From positions 1 to 10,128 of the forward strand of contig DATNDU010000139.1 in assembly GCA_035606915.1 (NCBI GenBank): a stretch of DNA of 10,128 bases. The letters run 5' to 3'. The position numbers and the translations under genes are program-made. This document shows, in pieces, positions 1 through 6,957 of the stretch. This stretch comes from Roseiarcus sp035606915. GTDB taxonomy: Bacteria > Pseudomonadota > Alphaproteobacteria > Rhizobiales > Beijerinckiaceae. The stretch's first letter is position 1. Each line of letters starts with the position of its first letter. Below the pieces are notes generated by a model. The model was not told the origin of the DNA. It was given only the letters and a program-made list of their open reading frames with translations, and ran no database searches.

Positions 1-1
1 G

Positions 2-949
2 ATGGACAATCCCCGCCGCACGCATCCCGGCGCGCTGATGCCGCAGGCGCGCGCCTGCATTATGCTCGGCGTCAACTACGGCCCCGACCGCGACCCGCGC
101 GAGGCGACGCGGCGGCCGGAAGTCGGGGCGGTTTCGGTCTACGCCCGCCATCGCGATTATCACGACGTCGTCAAAGGCCGGCTCAAGATGCTGGCGTCTT
201 GGTTCGTGTCGCGCGCCGGCGGCGACGTCAAAGTGTTCGTCGACACCGCGCCGCTGATGGAGAAGCCGTTGGCGCAAGCCGCCGGCCTCGGTTGGCAGGG
301 CAAGCACACCAATCTCGTCAGTCGCGAATTTGGCTCCTGGTTGTTTCTTGGCGCCTTGCTGGTCAGCCTCGACCTGCCGGCCGATGCGGCCGAGGCCGAC
401 CATTGCGGCCACTGCCGCGCCTGTCTCGACGCCTGCCCGACGCAGGCGTTTCCCGCGCCCTATCAATTGGACGCGCGCCGCTGCATTTCTTATCTGACCA
501 TCGAACACAAGGGTCCGATCCCGCGCGAACTGAGAACGGCGATGGGCAATCGCATCTATGGTTGCGACGATTGTCTGGCCGTCTGTCCCTGGAACAAGTT
601 CGCCCAGCAGGCAAGCGAGGCCAAGCTGGCGGCGCCGCACTGGCGCGATCCGCCGCTGGCAGAACTCGCGGCGCTCGACGACGCCGCCTTTCGCGCCCGC
701 TTCGCGGGCTCGCCGATCAAGCGCGTCGGGCGCGATCGCTTCCTGCGCAGCGTGCTGATCGCCATCGGCAATTCCGGCGATGCGGCGTTGTTGGCGAGTG
801 TGCGCGCAAATCTCGAAGATGGGTCGGCGCTGGTGCGCGGCGCCGCTGTCTGGGCGCTGGCGCGGCTTGCTCCAGCGGAAGCCGCGGCGCGGAGCCGCGA
901 CGATGACGATCCCGACGTGCGGGAGGAATGGCGCGCGGCCGGCGTTTAG
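2..949 (+). CDS. queG: Epoxyqueuosine reductase QueG, 5'-truncated by the window edge
   Basis: QueG is the cytoplasmic cobalamin-dependent iron-sulfur enzyme that reduces epoxyqueuosine to queuosine in tRNA, the last step of queuosine synthesis. The visible 315 residues contain the DTAPLMEK segment (residues 81-88), which carries the family's catalytic aspartate. A ferredoxin-like cluster region has cysteines at 135, 138, 141 and 145 (CGHCRACLDACP), then C161 and C188, C191, C195 (YGCDDCLAVCPWNKF), enough for two 4Fe-4S clusters. The C-terminal 100 or so residues are Ala/Leu/Arg-rich helices of the HEAT-like type seen in the family. QueG is usually about 350-380 residues, and the ATG at position 2 corresponds to a methionine well inside the usual N-terminal domain, so the true start lies upstream of the window. 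No plus-strand terminator is visible after the stop. Confidence 0.93.
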   Translation: MDNPRRTHPGALMPQARACIMLGVNYGPDRDPREATRRPEVGAVSVYARHRDYHDVVKGRLKMLASWFVSRAGGDVKVFVDTAPLMEKPLAQAAGLGWQGKHTNLVSREFGSWLFLGALLVSLDLPADAAEADHCGHCRACLDACPTQAFPAPYQLDARRCISYLTIEHKGPIPRELRTAMGNRIYGCDDCLAVCPWNKFAQQASEAKLAAPHWRDPPLAELAALDDAAFRARFAGSPIKRVGRDRFLRSVLIAIGNSGDAALLASVRANLEDGSALVRGAAVWALARLAPAEAAARSRDDDDPDVREEWRAAGV

Positions 950-1000
950 CTGTTGCGCCGCCCCGCCCGCGACAACAAAAGTTTCAGCCCCAACCAGCGC

Positions 1001-1034
1001 AAAAAAAAAGCCGCGAAAGCCGAGCTTTCGCGGC
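1001..1034 (-). terminator. Intrinsic terminator of the minus-strand DUF465 gene
   Basis: An 11-bp perfect stem (1010-1020 with 1024-1034) with a 3-nt loop is followed, read on the minus strand, by nine T residues (1009-1001). It lies about 63 bp after the stop of the minus-strand gene ending at 1098. On the plus strand the hairpin has no T-run after it, so it should not act as an intrinsic terminator for queG. Confidence 0.85.
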
Positions 1035-1097
1035 AATCAAGGAGATTAACGCTCGGACCGGCGCGCCGTGAAGGCGGCCATCGACGAAACGCTGACG

Positions 1098-1286
1098 CTA
1101 ATGATGCGTCTCCAGTTGCGGAATGAGCCTGAGCCGTTCAATCTCGTCTTTGATCGACAACTTTTTGCGCTTGAGCTCGTGCAACTTCAATTCATCCGTG
1201 GAGGGGTGAGCTTCTTCGGCCAGAATGGCTTGCTCGACCGCTTGGTGACGACGCACGAGTTCCGACAAGTGCGATTCGATCGACAT
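1098..1286 (-). CDS. Small DUF465 (YdcH/SlyX-like) coiled-coil protein
   Basis: This is a 62-residue protein starting MSIESHLSELVRRHQAVEQA. It is almost wholly charged and helical, with the core LKLHELKRKKLSIKDEIERL matching the DUF465/YdcH family of short antiparallel coiled-coil proteins. These are common in alphaproteobacteria and their function is not established. The ATG at 1286 is preferred over in-frame starts further upstream because AGGAG lies 7 nt before it and the family similarity begins there. The gene is divergent from a second DUF465 gene starting at 1492, with a 205-bp spacer that must hold both promoters. A strong intrinsic terminator follows it at 1001-1034. Confidence 0.88.
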   Translation of the reverse strand: MSIESHLSELVRRHQAVEQAILAEEAHPSTDELKLHELKRKKLSIKDEIERLRLIPQLETHH

Positions 1287-1491
1287 TCGGCAACTCCTAG
1301 GTGGCTTCCTGGACGACAAAAGTGTGACACATATATGGGCCGGCGCAAGGCGAAAGCCATCACAGACGTGAAAAAACCAATAGCGCGGCTTCACAATTTG
1401 TCGCATTTCCCTGCTCTGCGCCATCGGACTTGCCCGTTGACGCCGCTTGCAATCATAGTCGCAAAGATGGGGCGAGGCTGGACGGCGCAAC

Positions 1492-1713
1492 ATGGCGCAT
1501 GATGGGTTGAGCGAAGACGAACGGCGGGCCATCCGCGAGCAGGTCGAGCGGTTGCGCGAGGAGCATCGCGATCTCGACGCCGCCATCGAGGCGCTGATGC
1601 GCTCCGGCGCCGCTGACCAGTTGCAACTTCAGCGTTTGAAGAAGCGCAAGCTCGCGCTGCGTGATCGCATGAAGCGGCTCGAAAACGACCTGACGCCCGA
1701 CATCATCGCCTGA
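1492..1713 (+). CDS. Second DUF465 (YdcH-like) coiled-coil protein
   Basis: This is a 73-residue, highly charged helical protein (MAHDGLSEDERRAIREQVER). Its second half, LQLQRLKKRKLALRDRMKRL, closely parallels LKLHELKRKKLSIKDEIERL in the divergently oriented gene at 1098-1286. The two are therefore likely paralogues that could pair with each other. It belongs to the DUF465/YdcH type, with no established function. Its 3' end overlaps the 3' end of the convergent HAD gene by 11 bp (1703-1713), which is compact and leaves no room for a terminator between them. The ATG at 1492 was chosen because it gives the usual family length; no strong ribosome binding site is obvious before it. Confidence 0.85.
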   Translation: MAHDGLSEDERRAIREQVERLREEHRDLDAAIEALMRSGAADQLQLQRLKKRKLALRDRMKRLENDLTPDIIA

Positions 1714-2362
1714 GCGCAATCTGCGCCGCCTCGATCGGCGTCGCCGCCAGCGCATCGGCGCGCGCGGCGACCAGTTCCTCGCGCGAGCCATAGCCCCACA
1801 GCGCCCCGATCGCGCTGACGCCGACCGCTCTGGCGCCAAGCATGTCGAATTCGCGGTCGCCGATCATCGCCGCCTCCGCGCCCCGCAGCCCGTGCGCGGC
1901 GAGGATGTCGCCGATGATCTCGCGCTTGGCCTCGCGGGAGCCGTCGAGCCGCGCGCCGTTGATCGAGTCGAACCGCCCGCTAAGCCCGAAATGGTCGAGT
2001 ATGACGTGCGCGTCGCGCTCGTTCTTCGAGGTCGCGACATGCAACCGCGCTCCGCGCGCCGCGACCAGATCGAGCGCCGCCGTCACGCCGGGGTAGACGC
2101 TGTTCTCGAAGGCGCCGATCGGCTGGTAGCGTTCCATGTAATAGCCCATCAGCCGCTCCGCCAGCGCCGCGCCCGCGAAGCGCGCGAAGCTCCGGCGCAG
2201 CGGCGGGCCGACGATGAAACTGAGCCCTTCGTCGGCCGGCAGGCTCGCGCTCGGGCCGCCGGTCTCGGCGAGCCGGGCGAAGGCGTAGCGGAAGCAAGCG
2301 AGGATGCCAGGCCTGGAATTTGTCAGCGTGCCGTCGAGATCGAACAGCACGGCGCGGATCAT
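1703..2362 (-). CDS. HAD-superfamily hydrolase, phosphoglycolate-phosphatase-like
   Basis: This is a complete 219-residue cytoplasmic phosphatase of HAD subfamily IA. Motif I is FDLDGTLTNS (nucleophile D8 and acid D10). A helical cap domain covers about residues 17-85. Motif II is VATSKN (T111/S112), the motif III lysine is near K146, and motif IV is MIGDREFD (D169, D173). Members remove phosphate from small metabolites such as phosphoglycolate or nucleotides; the substrate cannot be read from the sequence. The start codon overlaps the stop of the upstream GyrI-like gene as ATGA (2359-2362), so translational coupling is likely. The 3' end overlaps the convergent DUF465 gene. Neither autotrophy genes nor other context point to Gph proper, so no symbol is given. 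Confidence 0.88.
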   Translation of the reverse strand: MIRAVLFDLDGTLTNSRPGILACFRYAFARLAETGGPSASLPADEGLSFIVGPPLRRSFARFAGAALAERLMGYYMERYQPIGAFENSVYPGVTAALDLVAARGARLHVATSKNERDAHVILDHFGLSGRFDSINGARLDGSREAKREIIGDILAAHGLRGAEAAMIGDREFDMLGARAVGVSAIGALWGYGSREELVAARADALAATPIEAAQIALRR

Positions 2363-2970
2363 CTGAGCAGCACGTAGATATCGACCTGACCGTTGGGATC
2401 GTCGGCGCTCTTCGGCTCGTTGAGATATTCTTCGAGGAACACGTCCTGCGCATCGGCGCCCTTCTCGTCGAGAAAAGCGGTGATCGCGTCGTAGGTCGAG
2501 TCGATGTCGTCGTACTCGCCGCGATACTCGAACTTCATCGCCTTGCCGATCGGCGTCTGGCCGATCTTGACCGGGTCCGGCAGGGCGGGGGCGGGGGTCG
2601 GTAGGCTCTCCAGCGGCGCCATGGCGCGATAGGTGAAGCCGTCGTCGTCGGCGGTGAGGAACACCGCGATCGCGTGACCCTGAAGCTTCAGCCCCGCCTT
2701 GGTCGCGGCGTCGCGAATGGTCGCCAGACTGCCCATGATCGCGCCGTAGATCTCGGCCCGCTTGGCCTTGGCCTCGATATAGGCGGCCGGGTGGGTGGTA
2801 AGCTCGACGACGGCGCCGAGAGTGTCCCCCGGCGCCGGCGAGGGGGTGGGTGAAAGCGTCGCCGGTTGCGGCGCGGCGGCCGTTGGCGACGGCAACGGCG
2901 TCTCAGCCGCAGCGGCGGGCAGCGCCGCCAACGTCAGCGCCAGGATTGCAGCCCACACCCATCGCGCCAT
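2359..2970 (-). CDS. Exported GyrI-like (effector-binding) domain protein
   Basis: The protein has 203 residues from the ATG at 2970. It begins with a signal peptide (MARWVWAAILALTLAALPAA, probably cut after the following Ala residues). A Pro/Thr/Ser/Ala-rich linker of about 30 residues follows, then a GyrI-like/AraC effector-binding-type domain of about 150 residues. The C-terminal half shows the family pattern, with FEYRGEYDDIDSTYDAITAF, then FLEEYLNEP and the final VDIYVLLR. Cytoplasmic members bind small hydrophobic ligands in transcription activators or bind gyrase. A periplasmic copy presumably binds or hydrolyses a small molecule, but the ligand is unknown. An in-frame ATG at 2991 would add seven residues; 2970 gives the cleaner signal peptide, and neither start has a strong ribosome binding site. 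The stop overlaps the start of the HAD gene. Confidence 0.8.
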   Translation of the reverse strand: MARWVWAAILALTLAALPAAAAETPLPSPTAAAPQPATLSPTPSPAPGDTLGAVVELTTHPAAYIEAKAKRAEIYGAIMGSLATIRDAATKAGLKLQGHAIAVFLTADDDGFTYRAMAPLESLPTPAPALPDPVKIGQTPIGKAMKFEYRGEYDDIDSTYDAITAFLDEKGADAQDVFLEEYLNEPKSADDPNGQVDIYVLLR

Positions 2971-3055
2971 GACCTGAGTCGGCTCCCGCATCCGTGCGGC
3001 CCCAATATGCGGGCGGCCGGGCGGCGCGCAAGTTTCTTTTCGGGGATCGGACCGA

Positions 3056-3817
3056 TCAGGCGCGAAAACCGGGATCGAGCCGGTCGAGCTTGCGCAGCAG
3101 CGCCGGCCACACCAGTTGGCGCGCCACCGACGCCATGCCCTCCGAGCGCCCGAACGCGGCGTTCTTTTCGATGACGCCCGGCGCGGTCGGGTAATCGGCG
3201 CCGGGGCCGCCGAGCATGCGCGTGCGCACCTGCATCGTGCAGGCTTGCTCCAGGAAATACATGCGCAGGAACGCTTCGGCGCAAGTGCGCCCGACCGTCA
3301 GCGTGCCGTGGTTGTGCAGCAGCATGATATTCTTCTGGCCGAGGTCGCGTTGCAGCCGCGGCCGCTCGTCGTGGTCGAGCGCGACGCCCTCGTAATCGTG
3401 ATAGGCGAGATCCGGCTGGACGAGCTGCGCCGTCTGGTTGAGCGGCAGCAGGCCTTCTTTCGAGGTCGAAACGGCGACGCCGTCGGGCGTATGCAGATGC
3501 ATGACGCAGCCGGCGTCGTCGCGCACCTCATGCACGGCCGAATGGATGGTGAATCCGGCGGGATTGACCGGGAACGGCGAGGCCCCGACCTTCTCGCCTT
3601 TCATGTCGACCTTGACCAGCGAGGAGGCGGTGATCTCCTCGAACATCATCCCGTAGGGATTGATGAGGAAGTGGTGTTCCGGCCCCGGAATGCGGGCCGA
3701 AATATGGGTGAAGATGAGATCGTCCCAGCCGTAGAGGGCGACGAGCCGATAGCTGGCGGCGAGATTGAGGCGGATTTCCGCTTCCGTTGCGGCGGGGGCT
3801 TCGACATGCGCGTTCAT
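3056..3817 (-). CDS. Class II aldolase/adducin family protein
   Basis: This is a 253-residue protein of the class II (zinc-dependent) aldolase/adducin fold, which includes fuculose-1-phosphate aldolase and ribulose-5-phosphate epimerase. Visible metal-site motifs are HLHT (H107, H109) and LLHNHGTLTVG (H170 expected as the third ligand). FTHISARIPG (about 36-45) and the segment FLINPYG (50-56) also fit the family. The true substrate is unknown: many bacterial members of this length are annotated only as class II aldolase/adducin. The ATG at 3817 was chosen over longer in-frame versions because GGGAG lies 8 nt before it and family similarity begins soon after. An 85-bp gap separates it from the GyrI-like gene downstream, so co-transcription of the three minus-strand genes is possible but not shown. 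Confidence 0.88.
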   Translation of the reverse strand: MNAHVEAPAATEAEIRLNLAASYRLVALYGWDDLIFTHISARIPGPEHHFLINPYGMMFEEITASSLVKVDMKGEKVGASPFPVNPAGFTIHSAVHEVRDDAGCVMHLHTPDGVAVSTSKEGLLPLNQTAQLVQPDLAYHDYEGVALDHDERPRLQRDLGQKNIMLLHNHGTLTVGRTCAEAFLRMYFLEQACTMQVRTRMLGGPGADYPTAPGVIEKNAAFGRSEGMASVARQLVWPALLRKLDRLDPGFRA

Positions 3818-3919
3818 GGGGCGTTCTCCCGTGGGATTTGGCGGCAGTTTGCGGCGGATTGGGGGAGGGGGCAAGGGGGCTGAGCGGCCCAGATGGCGGA
3901 CCCTCCTTTCCTTCACCCG

Positions 3920-3966
3920 CCGCCCTCGTCCTGAGGCGCCTTCGGGGCGCCTCAGGACGAGGGCGG
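3920..3966. repeat. REP-like perfect inverted repeat, 21-bp arms
   Basis: The arms 3920-3940 and 3946-3966 are perfect reverse complements around a 5-nt loop (TTCGG), extendable by a few more pairs outside (for example 3917-3918 with 3968-3969). The core CCTCGTCCTGAGG resembles palindromic intergenic repeats scattered through Bradyrhizobium-type genomes, so a REP-like element is the most likely reading. It lies in the spacer between the minus-strand aldolase gene and the plus-strand gene at 4065. It is upstream of both, so it is not a terminator for either. Confidence 0.75.
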
Positions 3967-4012
3967 TGGATAGCGCAAGGGAGTCGAAGGCAAGCTGCCG
4001 AGCTTTTCCATT

Positions 4013-4054
4013 CCTATAATCAGAAAAATATGATACATACATTCTGATTATCGG
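4013..4054. promoter_or_regulatory. AT-rich dyad over a perfect -10 box (candidate operator)
   Basis: The arms 4013-4025 and 4042-4054 are inverted repeats with one mismatch; 10 bp (ATAATCAGAA / TTCTGATTAT) are perfect. They are separated by 16 bp containing a smaller palindrome, TATG-ATA-CATA (4029-4039). A consensus TATAAT (4015-4020) lies in the left arm, so a start of transcription near 4027 would fall inside the dyad. The site ends 10 bp before the ATG of the helix-turn-helix-like gene at 4065, and it is strikingly AT-rich against its surroundings. A self-regulating operator is the natural reading, but this is inference. No good -35 is seen. Confidence 0.5.
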
Positions 4055-4064
4055 AAATTGGTCC

Positions 4065-4505
4065 ATGCCCAAACTCCCTACCTCCCGCAGCGCCCGCGGG
4101 CGCCTCCGCCAAGCCGCCCGCGAGCGGCGGTCCGAAAAGCGCGAGCAGCGGCGCAAGCTGCTCGACATGGTTGTCGCCGGCTACGCCTATGAAAACATCG
4201 CCGACCGCTTCGAGATCAGCGTCGCGACGTTGCGGCGCGAGGTCGACCGGGCGCTCGCCGCCCGCGCGCCGGACAACGCCCAGCGCTATGTCGCCCTGCA
4301 ACTGGCGCGGCTGCAAAAGGCCATGCTGGTCGTCGATCTCGCGATGGACGCCGCCGACCTGCGGGCGATCCCGGCGCTTGCGACCCTGCTCGGCGAGTTC
4401 GACCGCTACCACGGCCTGGCCGCGCTGCTCAACGTCGGCGCGGCCGGCGAGTTGCAGAAAAAGGCGCCGAAGGCGTTGAAAGTGCTTGATCGGGCGACGG
4501 AATAA
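4065..4505 (+). CDS. Small basic helix-turn-helix-like protein, function unknown
   Basis: This is a 146-residue protein that I cannot assign to a named family. The first 35 residues are very basic (MPKLPTSRSARGRLRQAARE, then RRSEKREQRRK). Residues 36-65, MVVAGYAYENIADRFEISVA and then TLRREVDRAL, fit a helix-turn-helix of the sigma-region-4/terminase-small-subunit type (a turn near FEIS and a recognition helix at ATLRREVDRAL). The remainder is a long helical region with QLARLQKAMLVVDLAMDAAD and a Lys-rich tail. Similar architecture occurs in phage small terminase subunits, but no phage genes are nearby. It sits alone on the plus strand between two minus-strand groups, its stop 6 bp from that of era. 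The AT-rich dyad at 4013-4054 just upstream suggests possible autoregulation. The ribosome binding site is weak. Confidence 0.65.
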   Translation: MPKLPTSRSARGRLRQAARERRSEKREQRRKLLDMVVAGYAYENIADRFEISVATLRREVDRALAARAPDNAQRYVALQLARLQKAMLVVDLAMDAADLRAIPALATLLGEFDRYHGLAALLNVGAAGELQKKAPKALKVLDRATE

Positions 4506-4511
4506 CCCGCT

Positions 4512-5420
4512 CTACTTCTTCGGAAACCCCAGCCCCATCGCCCGATAGCGCTCGGGATCGTCGAGCCAATTCTCGCGCACCTTCACAAACAGGAACAGGT
4601 GCGCCTTGGCGCCGTTGGCTTCGGTGATCTCCTTGCGCGCCGCCGTGCCGATCGCCTTCAGCGTGCGCCCGCCCTCGCCGATGACGATTTTCTTGTGCCC
4701 TTCGCGCGTCACATAGATCGTCTGCTCGATGCGCGCCGAACCGTCGGGCAGGTCTTTCCAGGACTCGGTCTCGACGGTGATCTGATACGGCAGTTCGTCG
4801 TGCAGCCGCTCGAAGATCTTCTCGCGCGTGATTTCGGCGGCCAGCGCCCGCATCGGCGCGTCGGCGATCTGGTCTTCGGGGTAAAGCCACGGCCCCGGCG
4901 GCATCAGCTTGCCGAGATCGCGCTTCAGCCGATCAAGCCCGCTGCCGGTCTCGGCCGAGATCATGAACGTCTCGTCGAAGGCGAGCGCCGCGTTGATCCG
5001 CGCCGACAGCGCCAGCAGCGACGCCCGCTCGACGAGGTCGATCTTGTTGAGAATGAGCACCTTCGGCTTGCGGCGCTGGGAAAGCCCGTCGAGGATGCGT
5101 TGCACGTCCTCGCCAATCTCGTCGGCGGCCCCTTCGGCCCGCGCATCGACGATGAGGGCGAGAACGTCGGCGTCGGCGGCGGCCGACCAGGCGGCGTCCG
5201 CCATCGCCCGATCGAGCCGGCGCTTGGGCGCGAACAGACCGGCCGTATCGACGAATACGAGCTGGGCTTCGCCCTCGATGGCGACGCCGCGCACCGGCCC
5301 ACGCGTCGTCTGCGCCTTGCGCGAGACGATCGACACTTTCGCGCCGACGAGCTTGTTGAGCAGCGTCGACTTGCCGGCATTGGGCGCGCCAATCAGCGCC
5401 ACGAAGCCGCAGGAGGTCAT
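4512..5420 (-). CDS. era: GTPase Era
   Basis: Era is the essential GTPase that binds 16S rRNA and the 30S subunit during ribosome assembly. The 302-residue product has the family's normal length and all its motifs: G1 GAPNAGKS (11-18), G2 around TTRGPVRG, G3 DTAG (58-61), G4 NKID (125-128) and G5 SAETG (155-159). The C-terminal KH RNA-binding domain carries the loop GEGGRTLKAIG and ends in the typical LFLFVKVRENW and YRAMGLGFPKK. The ATG at 5420 overlaps the stop of rnc (ATGA, 5417-5420), implying translational coupling. It is the third gene of lepB-rnc-era. The recO that often follows era in relatives is not present here; instead a convergent gene ends 6 bp away. Confidence 0.97.
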   Translation of the reverse strand: MTSCGFVALIGAPNAGKSTLLNKLVGAKVSIVSRKAQTTRGPVRGVAIEGEAQLVFVDTAGLFAPKRRLDRAMADAAWSAAADADVLALIVDARAEGAADEIGEDVQRILDGLSQRRKPKVLILNKIDLVERASLLALSARINAALAFDETFMISAETGSGLDRLKRDLGKLMPPGPWLYPEDQIADAPMRALAAEITREKIFERLHDELPYQITVETESWKDLPDGSARIEQTIYVTREGHKKIVIGEGGRTLKAIGTAARKEITEANGAKAHLFLFVKVRENWLDDPERYRAMGLGFPKK

Positions 5421-6106
5421 GGCTGCGCCCAACGTTCGAGGAAAGCTTTGGCGGCGGCCTGCTCGGCGGCGCGCTTGGAGGAAGCCTCGCCGCGCTCCGG
5501 CGCGAAGCCGTCGAGTTCCACCTGCATGATGAAGCGCGGCAGATGCGCGGGGCCGCTGCGCTCCACCTCGGCATAGTGCGGCGTGGCGAGGCCGCGCGCT
5601 TGCGCCCATTCCTGCACGGCGGTCTTGGCGTCCTGGATCGGCGCCGCGTCGGCCAGCATGCGCGCCTCCCAGAAGCGGCGCACCAGCGCGCGCGCCGCCT
5701 CGAAACCGGCGTCGACGAACACCGCGCCGATCAACGCCTCGCAGACGTCGCCGAGGATGGCGGCCTTGTTGCGGCCGCCGCCGCGCGCCTCGCCGACCCC
5801 CATCACGACATGCGGGCCGACGCTCCAACTCTCCGCCACCTCGGCGCAAGTCTCGCCGCGCACCAGCCGCGCCAGCCGCACCGAGAGATCGCCCTCGCTG
5901 GCCTCCGGGAATGCCTGGTACAGCATTTCGGAGACCACGAGCCCGAGCACCCGGTCGCCGAGAAACTCCAACCTCTGGTAGGATTGCGCGCGGCCGGAGG
6001 TCGGCGCCGAGACATGCGTCAGCGCCCGCTCGACGAGCGAGGCATCGGCGAAGCGGTAGCCGAGCCGCGCTTCGAGCGCCGAGAGTTCGGCCTTGGCGCG
6101 CATCAT
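5417..6106 (-). CDS. rnc: Ribonuclease III
   Basis: RNase III cuts double-stranded RNA in rRNA precursors and regulatory duplexes. The protein has 229 residues, the normal size. Residues 1-150 are the catalytic domain, with the signature RLEFLGDRVLG (E47, D51) and the second acidic pair in ILGDVCEALIGA (D120, E123), so all four metal-binding carboxylates are present. Residues from about 157 onward form the double-stranded RNA-binding domain (DAKTAVQEWAQARGL to SSKRAAEQAAAKAFLERW). Two adjacent ATGs (6106 and 6103) could start it, and no strong ribosome binding site is visible. The gene begins 10 bp after the lepB stop and overlaps era by 4 bp, so it is likely translated from the lepB transcript. 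Confidence 0.97.
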   Translation of the reverse strand: MMRAKAELSALEARLGYRFADASLVERALTHVSAPTSGRAQSYQRLEFLGDRVLGLVVSEMLYQAFPEASEGDLSVRLARLVRGETCAEVAESWSVGPHVVMGVGEARGGGRNKAAILGDVCEALIGAVFVDAGFEAARALVRRFWEARMLADAAPIQDAKTAVQEWAQARGLATPHYAEVERSGPAHLPRFIMQVELDGFAPERGEASSKRAAEQAAAKAFLERWAQP

Positions 6107-6116
6107 GGGCGAAGCG

Positions 6117-6932
6117 TCAACGGACCCGCATCAGCAGGCGATTCCAGCGCACCGTCCACGGCCAGCGCCAGAATTCCCAAGCCGCCGCGCCGTCGCCAAC
6201 GGAGAAGAAGATGATCTCGGCGCGGCCGACGAGGTTCTCCGCGGGCACATAGCCGACCGGCCCGGAGGGGAAGCGCGAATCCTCGGAATTGTCGCGGTTG
6301 TCGCCCATCATGAAGAAGTGGTTGGGCGGCACGGTGAAGACGTCGGTGTTGGCGGCGGCGCCGTCGTCGCCGGAGATCTGGATGATCTCATGGCGGCGAC
6401 CGCCGGGATGGCCCTCGCTGTCGGGCAGGGTCTCCCAATAGGCTTTGACCTCGGTCGGCTGGCTGAAGCCGTCCTCCATCTTGTAGGCTGGGGCGGGCTC
6501 GCGCGGCACGATCGTGCCGTTGATGTAGAGCCGGTCCTTTATCATCTGCACCTTGTCGCCGGGCAGGCCGATGACGCGCTTGATGAAATCCTGGTCAGGC
6601 TCGCCGGGGGGGCGGAAGACGGCGATGTCGCCGCGCTTTGGCGGCGAATAGAACAGCCGGCCGCGCATCTCGTTCGGCGCGAGGTCGAGGAAGCTCGGCA
6701 ACGAGTAATGCGAATAGCCGTAGGAATATTTAGAGACGAAAAGATAATCGCCGATGAGCAGCGTCGGGATCAGCGAACCCGAGGGAATGTTGAACGGCTG
6801 GAACAGCACCGTGCGCACCACCAGCGCGATGAGCAGCGCCTGCACGATCACCTTGATGGTTTCCCACCAGCCCTCTTCTTTCGCGGCGGAGACGGAATCG
6901 GCGGGAGATTTCATCAAGTTCGGTTCGCTCAT
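6117..6932 (-). CDS. lepB: Signal peptidase I
   Basis: Signal peptidase I is the inner-membrane serine protease that removes signal peptides from exported proteins at the periplasmic face. The 271-residue product has one N-terminal membrane segment (about 26-44, IKVIVQALLIALVVRTVLF). The catalytic serine is S53 in NIPSGSLIPTLLIGDY and the general-base lysine is K118 in DFIKRVIGLPGD. Box E is GDNRDNSEDSR (210-220). The residue after the catalytic Ser is Leu rather than the Met usual in E. coli-type enzymes. The ATG at 6932 was chosen because GGAG lies 8 nt upstream and it suits the membrane anchor; a longer in-frame start at 6992 would run through the predicted promoter. It is the first gene of lepB-rnc-era. 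Confidence 0.96.
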   Translation of the reverse strand: MSEPNLMKSPADSVSAAKEEGWWETIKVIVQALLIALVVRTVLFQPFNIPSGSLIPTLLIGDYLFVSKYSYGYSHYSLPSFLDLAPNEMRGRLFYSPPKRGDIAVFRPPGEPDQDFIKRVIGLPGDKVQMIKDRLYINGTIVPREPAPAYKMEDGFSQPTEVKAYWETLPDSEGHPGGRRHEIIQISGDDGAAANTDVFTVPPNHFFMMGDNRDNSEDSRFPSGPVGYVPAENLVGRAEIIFFSVGDGAAAWEFWRWPWTVRWNRLLMRVR

Positions 6933-6957
6933 CGGCTCGCTCCAGGTGCGGGGCGAT

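Noticed and set aside
1437..1465. TTGACG upstream of the plus-strand DUF465 gene as a -35 box
   Set aside because: No -10 at a suitable distance (the nearest, CATAGT, is only 11 bp away).
1068..1502. Plus-strand open frame across the DUF465 gene and spacer
   Set aside because: It overlaps a DUF465 gene with a good ribosome binding site and terminator on the other strand, and also the second DUF465 start.
2985..3013. 7-bp inverted repeat CCCGCAT/ATGCGGG with a 15-nt loop after the aldolase gene
   Set aside because: The stem is short, the loop long, and there is no T-run, so it is not supportable as a terminator.
4599..5576. Plus-strand open frame of 325 codons opposite era
   Set aside because: It is an antisense shadow of Era and RNase III, with no family features.
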